Notes under the pieces: model-generated
The model's database searches: none
Told to the model about the DNA's origin: nothing
What the model saw: only the letters and a program-made list of their open reading frames with translations
Shown here: positions 13,001 to 25,239 of the stretch, one piece after another
How positions within the stretch are numbered: the stretch's first letter is position 1
How the letters are laid out: every line of letters starts with the position of its first letter
NCBI GenBank assembly: GCA_940671915.1
Contig: CALNVZ010001721.1
Location: forward strand, 44,301,440-44,365,439
Length of the DNA: 64,000 nucleotides
Reading direction: 5' to 3'
Source of the DNA: Paracentrotus lividus
Taxonomy: Eukaryota; Echinodermata; Echinoidea; Camarodonta; Echinidae
Position numbers and translations under genes: made by a program

Positions 13001-13270
13001 AATGATGATGATATTAATGACGATGATGATGATGATGATGATGACGATGATGATGATGATGATAGTAATAATGGTGGTCATGATGTTGATAATGGTGATG
13101 ATGATGCTGATAATGATGATGATGATGATGATGTTGATGGTGATAATGGTGATGATGATGATGGTGATGATGATGATGACAGTGATAATGATGAAGATGA
13201 TGATGATGATAGTGATGATGATGAAGATGATGATGATGATGATGATGATGATGATAATGATGATGAAATG
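13001..13270 (+). repeat. Degenerate (GAT)n microsatellite, ~270 bp
   Basis: Almost uninterrupted GAT triplets with ATG/GGT variants. Long poly-Met and poly-Ile frames on the two strands are by-products, not genes. Confidence 0.95.
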
Positions 13271-13343
13271 ATGGTGGAGGGTGTTAAAGGAGGGTACTAT
13301 AAAAGAAAAAGAAACCAAAGAGTCAGATAGTTATGGTATCTAC

Positions 13344-13402
13344 CTAAGATGTTGACATAGTGCAAGTTTCAGAAGAAACTGGGAATCCCAGTTGGTGAAG
13401 TT
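13344..13402 (-). CDS. Candidate exon, 59 nt
   Basis: A branch-point-like TACTAAAC lies just before the acceptor ACATACAG, and the donor is TCTTAG|GTAGATAC on the minus strand. The phase-0 frame reads NFTNWDSQFLLKLALCQHL and leaves two nucleotides. It fits the preceding exon but does not chain directly into 11677, so an exon is missing between them or one of these calls is wrong. Confidence 0.35.
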
Positions 13403-14289
13403 CTGTATGTTTAGTATCCATGATTTTGAAAAATAAACAGAATATTTGAAACACGCACCAAATAACCCAAACCAATACAGACAGAATGAAAGGGGAAAAA
13501 ATCAAAGAATGAAACCAACAAATTTCATCAACATCATACCAAAGCAACCTCAAAACATATAAGTGGGCTCTTAAATTTGTGCAGCATATTTATAGGCTTG
13601 GGATTGAACCCATTCAAAAGATGCAGAAGAAAGCATGCCCATGTATTTGTAGTTTTTTTTTTTTATGTGTCTGTCAATATTCCTACAAATCCACAAAACT
13701 CAACGTATCACTAATATTTCTACAAGTACAGTATTGGAAAAGGTTAATGCAGTGCAACTTATTGATGAGAAAATTACATACTTCGAAATGCTGACTCACT
13801 CTGTCCTCAAAATACAACTTTTGGAATCTAAAAATGCATTCATGAGTATTTTTTAAGAAATATTAATTTTAGCACTCAACACAAACACTTGACATGTTAA
13901 ATGATCTTTTCATTCAATTATATCTTCAGCCTGTCATTTGGCCGCAAGTGAACTATGAAATGTCCAAGCCAATCAGAGTACAGGTGTAATACATGGTGAA
14001 CTTGTCATCATCATGTCAACATTCATATATTTCTCCTTTTCATCTTTCTATACATATCCTGCTGCATGTTACACGGTTTGATTTTTCCTTTAAATATACA
14101 TTCTGTAATTTAAAAAAAACTTTAGTTTAAGCGAGAGATGGCCATTTTTTATTCTTTATGTTGATCAGTGCCCTATAAAATACGGATTTCAAATAAATTC
14201 TTGACCAATTGTAAGTCTTCAATTCAATTGTAAGTCCTGAAATCAATCTTATCTCAAAACCACTTGCATCTTCTGTAACATAGAACTCA

Positions 14290-14440
14290 AATTAAGGTTA
14301 GCTTTAGTTTTAAGACTGGGATTAGGGTTAGATTTAGGATTAGGGCTGGGCTTAGGATTAGAGTCAGGCTTGTGATTATGATTAAGAGTTATGATTTATG
14401 TTTTGGGTTATGATTTAGGGTAAAGGTTCTGATTGTACTT
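14290..14440 (+). repeat. Degenerate telomere-like array (TTAGGG variants)
   Basis: Words such as GGATTAGGGTTAGATTTAGG and GGATTAGGGCTGGGCTTAGG resemble interstitial TTAGGG repeats with many substitutions. Confidence 0.6.
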
Positions 14441-14937
14441 TGGTGACATCACAAAGTACAAAAAAAGAACACTGTCTGGCCTTTTATGACCACTGAACTG
14501 ACCAAGGAGTAATCCCCTTGTACTGACCAAAGCACTTTTATAATCCATTTACAACACTTGGTCCACAATTAACATAGGTCAATGTTATATAGAAAGGACA
14601 CATTTCCTTGGTAATCTACAAGTACCCCGATCTCAAACTGTTTGTGCTTTTGCCCCCTTTTTCATATTCATGATCAGCTTATCTCTATGATCTAGAAATA
14701 AAAAATGGTGTAATACAAAAATCATAGTTGCCATTTATTAGTCTGCCCCTCTTTTCCAAACATTTCCTGACATTTTCCTCTCTTCCCCCCCCCCCTTTTT
14801 TTTTTTTTGTTTTTTTTTTTGTTTTTGTTTTCCAATGTATTATTCAAGTAGTCTGCAAATACAGACTTTAATTTGACACTTTAACAAAATATATTGTGCC
14901 TGGAGATAAGCCTAGTCCAACTACTACTACTACTTAC

Positions 14938-14988
14938 CAAGGATCTGTTGTAGTTTCCTCGTTCAGACCCAGTCATTTGCATTAGTAA
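14938..14988 (-). CDS. Candidate exon, 51 nt
   Basis: Acceptor TACCCTTTGCCAG and a near-perfect donor ATCCTTG|GTAAGTAG on the minus strand bound 17 codons open only in phase 0 (LLMQMTGSERGNYNRSL). Both edges are phase 0. It could join directly to the island at 13402, which also starts in phase 0. No family recognised. Confidence 0.45.
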
Positions 14989-15036
14989 CTGGCAAAGGGT
15001 ACATGCCTGTAAGCTGCAAGCTCAATTTTATCTTCT

Positions 15037-15708
15037 GGGGGTGCTTCACAAAGAAGGGGAAGTTCACCCTGGGTATAAATTGGTTTCAGAAAATGCAGAA
15101 AAATAAAAGAAAAATATGAGTGAAGGTTTGGAGAAAATCGACCAACAAATAATGAAGTTATGAATATTCACAGTTTTGATTATGTGACGTCACGTGCAAG
15201 CAGTTCTCCTATGTGTTAGTGTAAATTCCATAAAGTGTCATTTTTCAAAAGAAAATTAATTATGTCATCTGTGCGGTCGATATATATTCAAACATATGTT
15301 CATATACATGCCTCTATCAAATTGACCCATTCCTTTATCAAGAACCATGAAAAAACACAAATTTATTGAATTTACATACACAACACATGGGAGAGCTGCT
15401 CGCATGTGACGTCACAGAATCAAAAATTTACATATTTATAACTTTGCTATTTTTTGGTCAATTTTCTTCAAACTTTTACTCATATTTTTATTTTATTTTT
15501 CTGTATTATTATAAATGAAGTAGACTTAAAAATCGCACTTAAATCCTTAGTCGCGTGCGGTATATTATGCTTCACTTCATTGGTCAGATAATGCCTAGGG
15601 GATACGCCCCATTAACAGGTCTATCAATTACACTGCATGTTACAATACAGGATACAACTGAAGTTGAGTGCGACTTTAAGTCTACTTAATTCTTTGTGAA
15701 AGACCCCC
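15037..15708. mobile_element. Nested inverted-repeat elements
   Basis: Outer ends GGGGGTGCTTCACAAAGAA (15037) and TTCTTTGTGAAAGACCCCC (15708) are inverted. The right arm continues inward as GCGACTTTAAGTCTACTT, whose partner AAGTAGACTTAAAAATCGC is displaced to 15518, leaving about 455 bp between. The displaced block (15056-15512) is itself an inverted-repeat element with arms containing TATGTGACGTCACGTGCAAG and GCATGTGACGTCACAGAATC. So one element appears inserted into the left arm of another. The inner element lacks the matching end of its GGGGAAGTTCACCC terminus. Confidence 0.7.
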
Positions 15709-15969
15709 TGTTCTTTTGTCTGGTTTGACTCATGTTCCATTCCTTTCTATCACTCATTATGAAGGACATTAATGTGTCACTGCATCTAACACACATATGA
15801 TGGATAAGGCCGATGCAATTAGGGTTTAATGAGGTATGATGGGTATTAATGAGTCTTTAACAACACACCCCTATCCATCCTCTCATTATTAACACCTTCC
15901 CTTTTCCTGTCCAATAATCATGATAATGTACACAAATGTATTCTACTTTTTAGTGTAAAGGTGATCTCA

Positions 15970-16345
15970 ATTCACGGAAACTTCTCTGCAACTCATATAC
16001 TCAGAGACGTCTCCAATAATTTTTTCTGTCGTGGAAACGTTTCAGATATATCTTTGAGACATCGCGGAAACTCATGAGTCTCTGAGATTTCTTGACGACT
16101 AGCATCAAATCCATCTCAAACCCATCCCAAAATAGTCTCAAATCCATCTCAAACCCATCCCAAAATAGTCTCAAATCCATCTCAAACCCATCCCAAAATA
16201 GTCTCAAATCCATCTCAAACCCATCCCAAAATAGTCTCAAATCCATCTCAAACCCATCCCAAAATAGTCTCAAATCCATCTCAAACCCATCCCAAAATAG
16301 TCTCAAATCCGTCTCACGGCAAGTGAGATACCATCATAAGATTGT
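15970..16345 (+). repeat. Dispersed repeat, copy 2, with a 33-bp minisatellite
   Basis: Matches 1018-1310 at both edges (for example GTCTCACGGCAAGTGAGATA). Inside lies a nearly perfect 33-bp tandem array (about 16108-16313, roughly six units beginning TCTCAAATCCATCTCAAACC). As 33 is divisible by three, both strands stay open through it (SLKSISNPSQN repeats on plus), which explains the apparent open frames. Confidence 0.8.
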
Positions 16346-16502
16346 TCTTAAAATTAGCTCTATAAAGAAGATAGTTCCACAAGGACTTTTTAAAAATTGT
16401 ATGGCAATGAAACAAAGATGTGCAGGAGTCTGGTAATTGTGTTGAGGTGCCGCCACTATGAACTGGAGAGGTAAACAATGGAATCTGTTGACACAAAAAT
16501 AT

Positions 16503-16643
16503 AATAATGGTGGCTTCTTCAGCTCAATGCTCTTGGTCGACAGGCTGAACTGAACTTGAAATGCTTTGTTTCAGCTGACAGGTCAAATGCAACGAGTAGT
16601 GAGAACAACATCGAACATCATACATGAAGAAGCCACCATTATT
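16503..16643. mobile_element. 141-bp element with perfect 19-bp inverted ends
   Basis: AATAATGGTGGCTTCTTCA and TGAAGAAGCCACCATTATT are exact inverted copies about 100 bp apart. No open frame; likely a MITE. Confidence 0.65.
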
Positions 16644-17579
16644 CTTATAATCAGTTGTAAAAAGTTTCCTCTATTTATCTCAACCTCATAGAGTTGGCAT
16701 ATCTACAAAATTCTAAAACCTCCTCTGATGCCTATTGAATCCCCCATGTGACTCTTAATAGCAGACCCAGCCTTACGTCACACAATCAAAAGTATCGGCA
16801 TGTGCCCAAACATTATAGAGCAGCTTATGTCCCCTGTCAATTGGGCCTGCACAATCTTTACAAATCGAAATTCCTAGATCCGCACCTGAACCTTGAAAGT
16901 TCACCTATCGGTAGGGATGGGGATACATCTGTCAGTCTGGTTGCATATCAGGTTCACAGTGCTTTGATCTAAGATAAATCCAGGTAAGGGGGTAATTTGT
17001 GTTAACCTGTGATGCATTAATAAAGTAATGATGTGATGACAAGGTGATGTCTGAGTGAGACGGGGACTATTTAATCCTTACTCTGCAATAACAAGTACCC
17101 ATCAGAAATGAGCTCTCAGTCTCAGGTCATGTCATTTTTTTTAAAAGTGAAACCACTCTATAAAAACCATGATATTACCATATATTTTGGTGTAGGTATA
17201 TATACCTATTCATATAAGAATATATTCATATTCAAATGGAACAATACGAGGATATATCAAACATAATTTTGGCTCTCTGAAGTTGAGCTTCAAGTTACGA
17301 GTTCAAATGTGGGTATCCTTGTATACCAGGGACCTGCCAGTAAAGGCACCGGGAATGCATTGTTTAAAAGGTGTATTAAGAGTCCCACTTTCTGGCCTTT
17401 AAAGAGGGAAATGAACTACAGTACAAAGGCAAACTCCTTTGTTCTCTAGGGCAGTCTAAACTGAACATAAAGCTATACATAAATTTGAATATATTAGTTA
17501 TTACCACACTTCTTATCACTCTGTGTTGGATATCCTGTCTTTAACAAGACCTGCTTGTAAAATGGGAAGTACAACTCAC
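16644..17579. other. Intron-like DNA, nothing recognised
   Basis: No supported exon or repeat. Confidence 0.4.
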
Positions 17580-17704
17580 TTAACAATGAACACAAAAAGG
17601 TTAGAATCATACTCAAATTGCCATTGAAGACATTTTGATCAGGTATTTTGAGTTGACTATGGACATGCTTCAAGATTATCATAACAGTCCATGTTTGCAG
17701 AGTC
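17580..17704 (-). CDS. Candidate exon, 125 nt, helix-rich
   Basis: On the minus strand the frame reads TLQTWTVMIILKHVHSQL and later NLSMILTFLCSLL, a pattern of paired amphipathic helices as in helical-repeat proteins. The donor is TTAA|GTGAGTTG, good apart from the -1 base. The acceptor GTTGAATGAG follows a short pyrimidine stretch. It enters in phase 2 and leaves in phase 1. The open frame continues past the donor, so the right-hand limit rests on the splice site alone. Family not recognised. Confidence 0.4.
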
Positions 17705-18269
17705 CTCATTCAACGTCGGAAAGAATAACATAGTAGATTGGTGCAAGATGTTGATATTTTAAACAGGCGAGGGCCAACAAACTTGCATTGTTTGACAAAG
17801 ACATACAAAAATATGGAATATCACACAAAAGAAAGAGTGTAGAAATAGGTCTTGTATATTTGTCTTCATTCTTACAATAAGAGATAAAGCTAATCTAATA
17901 TTATGATTTGAAGATTTGACCCAATTTATTATCCTTTATGCGTCATCAATTTTCTTATACCGTCTTGCTTTTCTTTCTCTACTTCAATATTTGCATGTCC
18001 TTGTGTTGTTACCAAATAAAGTGCATCTTCTTTGATGGTGTGTATGTTTTAGGTTGTGTTTATCTAAATATATGAAAGTTTTCAACATTTATACTGGAGA
18101 GAAAGGTGAGCTTTAGAATAATTTGTGTCAAGTCACTGGTTCCCAAAAGAGCAATGACCACCAGTGTATTTACTTTTTTCCACCTCTAGGTCTGGATTTC
18201 TGTTTGGGATTTTTTCTACCTTCTTGGTTCTACGAGTTTTTCTCTTTGTTGTCTTCCTGCTCTCCTTTC

Positions 18270-18309
18270 ACCCTCTTTCTGTCTGTCTGTCTCTCTCTCT
18301 CTCTCCCTG

Positions 18310-18340
<31 letters not shown>

Positions 18341-18390
18341 TCCCCTCTCTCACACTCTCTCTCTCTCTCACCCTCTCTATCTTTTTTCAA
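18270..18390 (+). repeat. (CT)n microsatellite
   Basis: TCTCTCTC tracts with CCCT interruptions. Overlapping Leu/Ser-rich frames are by-products. Confidence 0.9.
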
Positions 18391-20888
18391 CACATCTTTC
18401 TTACACGTGGATAGAGTTTCAAGACTTTGAATGATGAAAGTGTGAAGTCATCGAATAGAGAAGGAGCAATGACCACAAGGATATACTCCATGTTTTCGAC
18501 TTACCTCTCTTCAATGCGTTTCCCTGCCTTTTGCCCCCTCGCCACCCACACACTCACACACACAAAAACCACTCACTACACATCCCTACACTCGTACTTC
18601 CCTCTCCTTTCCTCTCCTCTCTCTCTCCTCACACACACATACTGCCTTCGTGAGAGCATAGGGGGATTAACGTCATTATACTGTTCATTTACCGTTATAA
18701 ATGCCCTCTAAAACCGATTACAAAGACATTATACACCTTCCCAAACGACCCCTCTCCTTTAAACTTTTCACCATCCGTTCACTCAGCAGGATGTCATCCC
18801 CGAATCATGAGTTTAGTATAGCGATCCCTTGAAAAACCAGAACGGCAAATATTTCCTATTGAAAGATGCAGGTCAACGCTTCTTTGCGCTCCGCATGCTA
18901 CAATCTATTGGGTGCTTTAAGGCCATAAAGCTGTAAACATTAATCTACATTTGCCACTCTCCACACAGGGAGTGCATGCTTTTGTTTTTATTGGACTAAT
19001 AATTTCATTCATTTAAAGGTATATACCCAAAGCTGTGTAACATACTTTAAAACCCCCCCCCTCTTCCTTCAAATTACCATCCTCAAGGACAACTAGTCCA
19101 AGGACAATGACAGCCTCATGACACTGACACATAAGGCAAATAAACCAAAGACAACTGCACCCACAAAACTACCTCACACTGGACAACTGCCCCTAATCCT
19201 AACCCTAACACTTCCCCTAGAGGGTAGTCCACAGGTGCGAACTGACTTCAGTTTTACGTGGGATTTAGTCAGCTCAAATTGTCTGGGGAAATAGCAGCTC
19301 TGTTATTTGGTGGCATGGATAATAAATTTTGGAAGGGTGAAGCTGGATCCACTATTAGGGGGAAAGGTATCTGGATACTGTGTATTCAGATCCAAAGTAA
19401 ACATCCCGTAAGTTAAGAAATATCCCCCTAGTAATATCTTCAGAGGTTATATGGAAAGTTTACATCTACTGAAGATAGAGATACATTCAGGGGATTATTC
19501 TGCAAAGAAAGTAGATAAATGATATGAAATGACTGACCTACTAAAGTTCTCATCCTGTAGATCAAATCTCCCCTCGCCTGCCTTCCCCTTCCTCTTCTGT
19601 TTAAACCCCCTTCCTGAGATGTCTACATAGGTTATCAAACTCATCAAGAAACCATGGGAATCCTTTGTTCCTCATTTATCTTTACAATCCTCCTTTTAAT
19701 TCGACCGTCACCAACGCATCTGTCTCAGGTTTTTCCCTTATCTTTATTATCCATATATAAATGATCGTCAAGAATGAAGTCACTTGGTCCCTTTGGAGCA
19801 AGAAGGGCACAGACAATGCATTACATGGTATGAGTGGAAGCCCTTTTGGTGCTAACCCAAGGGCTTGCCACTAATAGGTCATCTGTCTATGAAACTATTA
19901 TCTTTATGACATCATTTTAAGTCTGAATGGTCCTATTTCCGCCCACTGTGATCCATTTTTTAGACACCTGGGCCGATCTATTTTCAGAGAAACCTCAAAA
20001 ACCACCAAGAGATGATCTCTATTCTATTGTGCACCTGATCCAGTGTACACGCAGGTCCATTTATGCCATAACAATAATGTGAACTGATTTGATAGAATTC
20101 TTCTTAAATATTAGTTTTTGTCTAGAGATCAAACCGCATCCTGCAACACCATGATCACGATACATGGCGTCTCTTTTATCAACCCACATTTTCAAATAAA
20201 ATCAACCATTGAAAATGATCATAATTAATAATACAGTCACTAACTCAAGATAAAACCTAAAACCACTAAACTACTTGTTACCGGAATGCATTGAGCAAAC
20301 CGAAAAAGAAGAAAACTACCCAGTAACTAAAGTAAAAGAAAAGGGAAAAGGACCCTACACCCTACAATCTTTGCATTTTACATGGGTTACCTCATATTTC
20401 TTTTGCAGTTTTGCTTTTTGCTTTCTCTTACAATGTATCGATATAAACAGTAAAAAAATTGATATGAATGTAATTTTTCCAATATTACATGCAATATGTG
20501 AAAGAAAGATGAATACTTATCCATCTATCTATTTAGATGAAGGCCAGTCAAGATAAAAGTTTTACCACATGAAAACGGCCTAAAAACCATTGTTAAAACT
20601 TCCAAAACAGTTTAAAATATTGCCATTTTCCACAAGCTCTAACAGGTGATGATTTAGACAACCTGCTGCAATTAGACCATCATTTGTGCCATGACTCCTA
20701 GATAATTAAATTGAGACAAAGATGGCATTCTAACATAATTGCTGTCTCCACAACCTATTTATAACCCAGCTTTTGTAATGATACTGGTAATTCAATTTAG
20801 GAAACCATCTACACCGCTGTCACGAAGCTTAGTCAGGTGCTAGTTTGAGAACACTGCTAAATGGTATACAGAGCATCCCCTATTTTTA

Positions 20889-20890
<2 letters not shown>
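18391..20890. other. Intron-like DNA with a small hairpin
   Basis: Includes a CA/CT-rich stretch (18540-18640) and a short hairpin at 19833-19872 (AGTGGAAGCCCTT pairing with AAGGGCTTGCCACT). No coding exon supported. Confidence 0.4.

Positions 20891-20947
<57 letters not shown>
20891..20947 (+). repeat. T homopolymer, ~57 bp
   Basis: Uninterrupted T run. No adjacent processed gene copy or LINE body was recognised. Confidence 0.9.
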
Positions 20948-20950
<3 letters not shown>

Positions 20951-21531
20951 CCTTTCTCTAATTGTTTTTATATAAGTTTCCCTTGTCAGAAATAGATCAC
21001 ATTTTTATTCTTTCACCTGTGTACATATATGCTTTCTTTCTTCTTTTCAGATTTTTTTTTGTACTTTAGAGTGTTTCAACTTTTTTTTTTTTATATACAA
21101 AAATTATCTTCTGTAACTATTCCTTAATTTTCAAATTGTCTTTAATTTAGGAGACAATATTTTTGTCCAATTTAAAAATTGCTTACCTAGATATTTGTGA
21201 CTTACAATAGAATAGTCATTCATACAGAATCACATTGAAATAATTTAGATATTATGAGGATCAATTTGTCATCAATGAAAGGAATTTCAACTAAATGCTT
21301 CCTGCTTGAAAAAGCTATGGATTGATCATTGTATAAGCTCCTTTAACTTGGAGGCTCTGTTTATACAGACGAGTAAAACCAATTCTAATCAAGTAGATAT
21401 TGCTATGTTTATTTTTTTAGCACATACAAGGGCCCTGTCAGGTGCCATTTTATTATTTTTTTAAATATTTAGAAAACTTCTCAGTAAAGTACATTTACAT
21501 TTTCATCCCATCAATTGGAACAGTAATGTCC

Positions 21532-22018
21532 TTAAACCTGGTGTATAGTTTTGGTAAAAAAAAAAAAATCGGCATAAAACCGATTAAATATAGTCTCAAG
21601 TTGTTCACATTGCGCTAAAAGACATGTGTGAGAGATTTTGTGATATTCCTTTCACGATTTCCGGTGAATTTCAGTGAAATGTTTGAATCCAAACACAATT
21701 TGTAACGGTTTTGAGACCTTTGCTGGGTTCTCCTGTCCCCCGAACTTCCCGCATGAATGGACCGTAGCGATCTGTGTGTATCACCCACACAAGAGAATCC
21801 CCATTGGTTTTCCATGTGAACGCCTAGTACACACAAAGCTGAGTCGGGTCCCCGTCTTATCTTTTTTATACTATAATATCGTGAAATAAAGACATTAAAA
21901 CGAGATTCCATGTAATATAACTTTCTTTGTTACAGTTATAGGATTCAGGCTTTCATATTATCTAACTGTGAATCCAAATTAAATTTTTCCTTCTCCCAAC
22001 ACTATACACCAGCTTTAA
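21532..22018. mobile_element. TTAA-flanked inverted-repeat element (piggyBac-like ends)
   Basis: Left TTAAACCTGGTGTATAGTTT and right ACTATACACCAGCTTTAA are inverted, and both sit at TTAA, the target used by piggyBac elements. The 487-bp interior is more GC-rich (21640-21880) but has no transposase frame, so it is non-autonomous. Confidence 0.6.
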
Positions 22019-22029
22019 GTCTACACAAT

Positions 22030-23136
22030 GAGTGATTTCACGTTCGGTGTTGGTGTTGGTGTTAGTGTTAGCAGAGTGAATTTCTGCTAAAATCGAGCTC
22101 AAACACTGAGCTGAGATCTAGATGAGATCGATACCGATATCCCAACACGCGCGGATCGATAGCCTAACACCGTCTGAAGAAAAATGGCGTCGACGCAATT
22201 CGTAACGAAGTACCGGTTTTGTTGTTTAAAACTGTTCGAATATACCTCAAGAAGGGCCTAAAAGGTTAGAATCATACCAGTAAATCGAAAATTAATCCTT
22301 CTTCAAACCTCTCTTTGATACAAATTTACCTCATGATGGATATTTTTTGACGAAACAGTAAGTTTACAGTTCATATCTCGGGCAGTTTTTTGCAAGCAGC
22401 AGGAAATGGAGCGTTACCTAGTTCACTTCAAAGCCAGGCCGGGCCGCGCAGCGCGTAGCCCCCAGACCCTATAATTTCGTACAGATTTCAGATTAGCAGT
22501 GATTGGTCATACCTTTTGTTCCTAAAATATAGATTGAGAAGACATCAATGTTGATGATATTTATTCCCTATACGATTTACTACGGAATATCTTATTTTTA
22601 ATTTTCTAATAATTTTTTCCAATGAATTTAGATGAAATTTCTTGGACCCTTGTTAGCCTTGAAGAGTAAGTAGCCAATTTGTGAATCCATCTCTTTAACC
22701 CCAAAACTAACCAATTTTGTAGGTCTTGAAGTACCCTCTTTGGTCTAATATATTAATTAATTAATTATTCTGTAAAATAAAGTATTGATACTCTGCCACT
22801 CGAGCCTCCACTACCCTTATTATTCACCAGACAATCCAAACTATGGCAAACACCAACACTAACACCGAGTGTGAAATGACCTTTTTCTTAATCCCTAGGG
22901 GTTTAGTGTTAGTCAATGGAAATTTACACGTGAAATTTAACACCGGCTGCAGTGCTCGGTTCAGCAGACGACATTTGACACAAAATGAAACACCAGCAAC
23001 CGGAAATACGTCAAAATCTAGAGGTCAACACCTAACACCGACTGATTTTATTTCCATTTCACGTTCGGTGTTAGATCAGACTTCTGCTCCAAAATAAACA
23101 CTAACACCGATTATAACACCGAACGTGAAATCACTC
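22030..23136. mobile_element. 1.1 kb inverted-repeat element, AAT flanks
   Basis: Ends GAGTGATTTCACGTTCGGTG and CACCGAACGTGAAATCACTC are perfect inverted copies of 20 bp or more, each flanked by AAT. Additional inward copies of the CGGTGTTAGTGTTGGTGTT theme occur near 22055, 22850 and 23100, suggesting nested or iterated ends. The interior holds a CpG-rich patch (about 22140-22470). It starts 11 bp after the TTAA element. No transposase seen; superfamily unresolved. Confidence 0.75.
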
Positions 23137-24198
23137 AATGCACCAATTCCATGTATTATGTACCTTTCGAAAAAATATATTTCTACATGTTTCAAGTACT
23201 GAAGTTAAGCTGAAATTTTTATTTTTGCAAGTTTCAGGAGTTAGTTCTCATTAAAATCTCTACTTCAAAGTAAGCTAAAGAGTAATGAAAACATAACACA
23301 GAAATGAAGCCCTAGCAAATCTCCCAACCTAGTCCAAAATCATGAAAATATTGAGTCTGTGCACAAAGATTATTTGCTTGATAACAGCATCAGTTTAGCT
23401 TCAACAAAAAAGAAATTGTTGCAAAAAATTTGGTGTCTGTAATCATGTGGAGAGCAGATCAAGACTAAACTTAGTCCAAATTAAATTTAGGAAAGTATAA
23501 ACACATCCCCAGACAAACAGATGTCCCGCGAACATTAAGCTCAGAAATTGAACATTAAGCTTTGGTGAGGAAAGCTATGGAACATTCCTTCCTTCTAATC
23601 TAGAACAGCGGAGATTATCTGTTAAGCAGGGATCAAGACAGTTGTTCATATCCAACATCCAATGTTTGACTAGCGTGCTCTCAACCACATGCAATGATTT
23701 CTTTTATTTGATTACATATTGCTATATCTGCGGAGCAATGAATTAATAGAAAATACATTAAACCATCCTTTTTTTCACAAGAATTATCATTCAAATATGG
23801 TTATAGGCTAGATAATACAAAAATAAACGCACCCCTTATATGGAAAAAAAAATGAGAGAAAACGTTATAGCTGAATTAAATAATAACAACTTAGGCCTAA
23901 TCCATAACCATTTAGTGACTTCATAGTAGGTAACAACAGACAAATGGCCTTTAGGAGAATTTTGAATCAGTGAGCAAACTGAGAAAACAACCCTTTTAGA
24001 TAAATTTGAAAGTTCTCACAAAAATGAAATAATGTGTCATAATGGTGAAAAAGTTCACAAAACCATTTATAGTTCAAGAATAATGTATTAAGCATGAAAA
24101 TTAAGACAAACAATATTATAATTTAATTTGAATTCAGATGTTTTTACTGTATAAGAAAGATAACATAGATTAAAAAAGTGTCAGATAATAGGGAACAT
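23137..24198. other. Intron-like DNA, nothing recognised
   Basis: Strongly AT-rich with no supported feature. Confidence 0.4.
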
Positions 24199-25118
24199 GC
24201 AGGTAATATGGGCCACCTGAAGCAAATCATGTCGTGACCGTCGACCGGTGACAGGTGACAGCGCCATAATGTTGTTCATATGAACTATATACGAAAATCC
24301 ATCATCGTGAGAGCATCTGATGCCGAAATTTCTCTGAGAGAATTGCTGAAAACCAACAAAGTACGATGTAAAATTTGATATTTCACAGAATGTGATGGTG
24401 AAAGAGTGTTTGATAGGGTAACCTCAATTGTTTGTATATTTAGTAAGCTTATAGTTTCATTTTGATCATACTAGCATGTACAGGTCAATTTTTTGTAGTG
24501 AAGGGGTGCAATGTGGCATTGAATGATTGCCTGACATAGCAACATTAGTGCAGGTAATATGGGCCGTCCAAAATGGCGGAAATGATTCTGGTACTTAGTA
24601 TTGGGATGAGGCACCAATCTCTTTGCTACTATATTTTAGGGGTATATACACAGTATATAATTAACATAAATAACTTATTGTAGGCCTATATTGATTTTCA
24701 TAATGAAAATAATATTTAAATTATATTAAAAAAGAAATAATATTCAAAATTCAAAACAATGAAATATATAGTCAAAGTATTTACTAAAGGGTCTTATAAT
24801 GTCAAATGATATCTTAAAGTTAATGATTTTCAACATTTTAAGCAAATTCCAGACATAGTAGAGTCATTGTAGTTTTTAAAATATACATTAAATACATGTG
24901 CCCATATTACCTGCACATGCAGGTAATATGGGCACTTTGGTGATGGCGTCAACATTTGAATATTACAGACAGGGGGGTTAGTGATAATTGTTTTTCTTCA
25001 CAATATAACTAAGTTAGAGCAGTAGGTATTGATTCATATAAACAAAGATTAGACTGTGTGTCATTTTGTATTATTTATGCAAATTAGGCAAATGAGCTTA
25101 GGGGCCCATATTACCTAC
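24199..25118. mobile_element. Repeat-motif element(s) bounded by GCAGGTAATATGGGC
   Basis: The motif GCAGGTAATATGGGC occurs forward at 24199, 24550 and 24919 and inverted at 24900-24914 and 25104-25118 (last copy one base changed). ACAT precedes the first forward copy and separates the inverted/forward pair at 24915-24918. This fits one element of 24199-24914 with ACAT flanks plus a second of 24919-25118 in tandem. No open frame of note. Confidence 0.6.
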
Positions 25119-25239
25119 ATGTACCCTACATGGATAAAATTGGTCAAAATGAACAAGGAAAGCATAGAATCAAATGATTCTTAACTATTAGTATATTGAC
25201 CACCAACCTAAATCAAATTGATTTCATCTATCCCAGGGA

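Noticed and set aside
12827-13318. Long open frame of Ile residues (minus) and Met residues (plus)
   Set aside because: Direct translation of a (GAT)n microsatellite; no splice or start context.
13344-14988. Resemblance of WDSQFLLKLAL to the TROVE domain of Ro60/TEP1 proteins
   Set aside because: Similarity covers only about a dozen residues and the other exons do not support it.
16001-16436. Repetitive proteins on both strands (RLFWDGFEMDL and SLKSISNPSQN repeats)
   Set aside because: Produced by a 33-bp tandem array inside a dispersed repeat; both strands are open only because the period is divisible by three.
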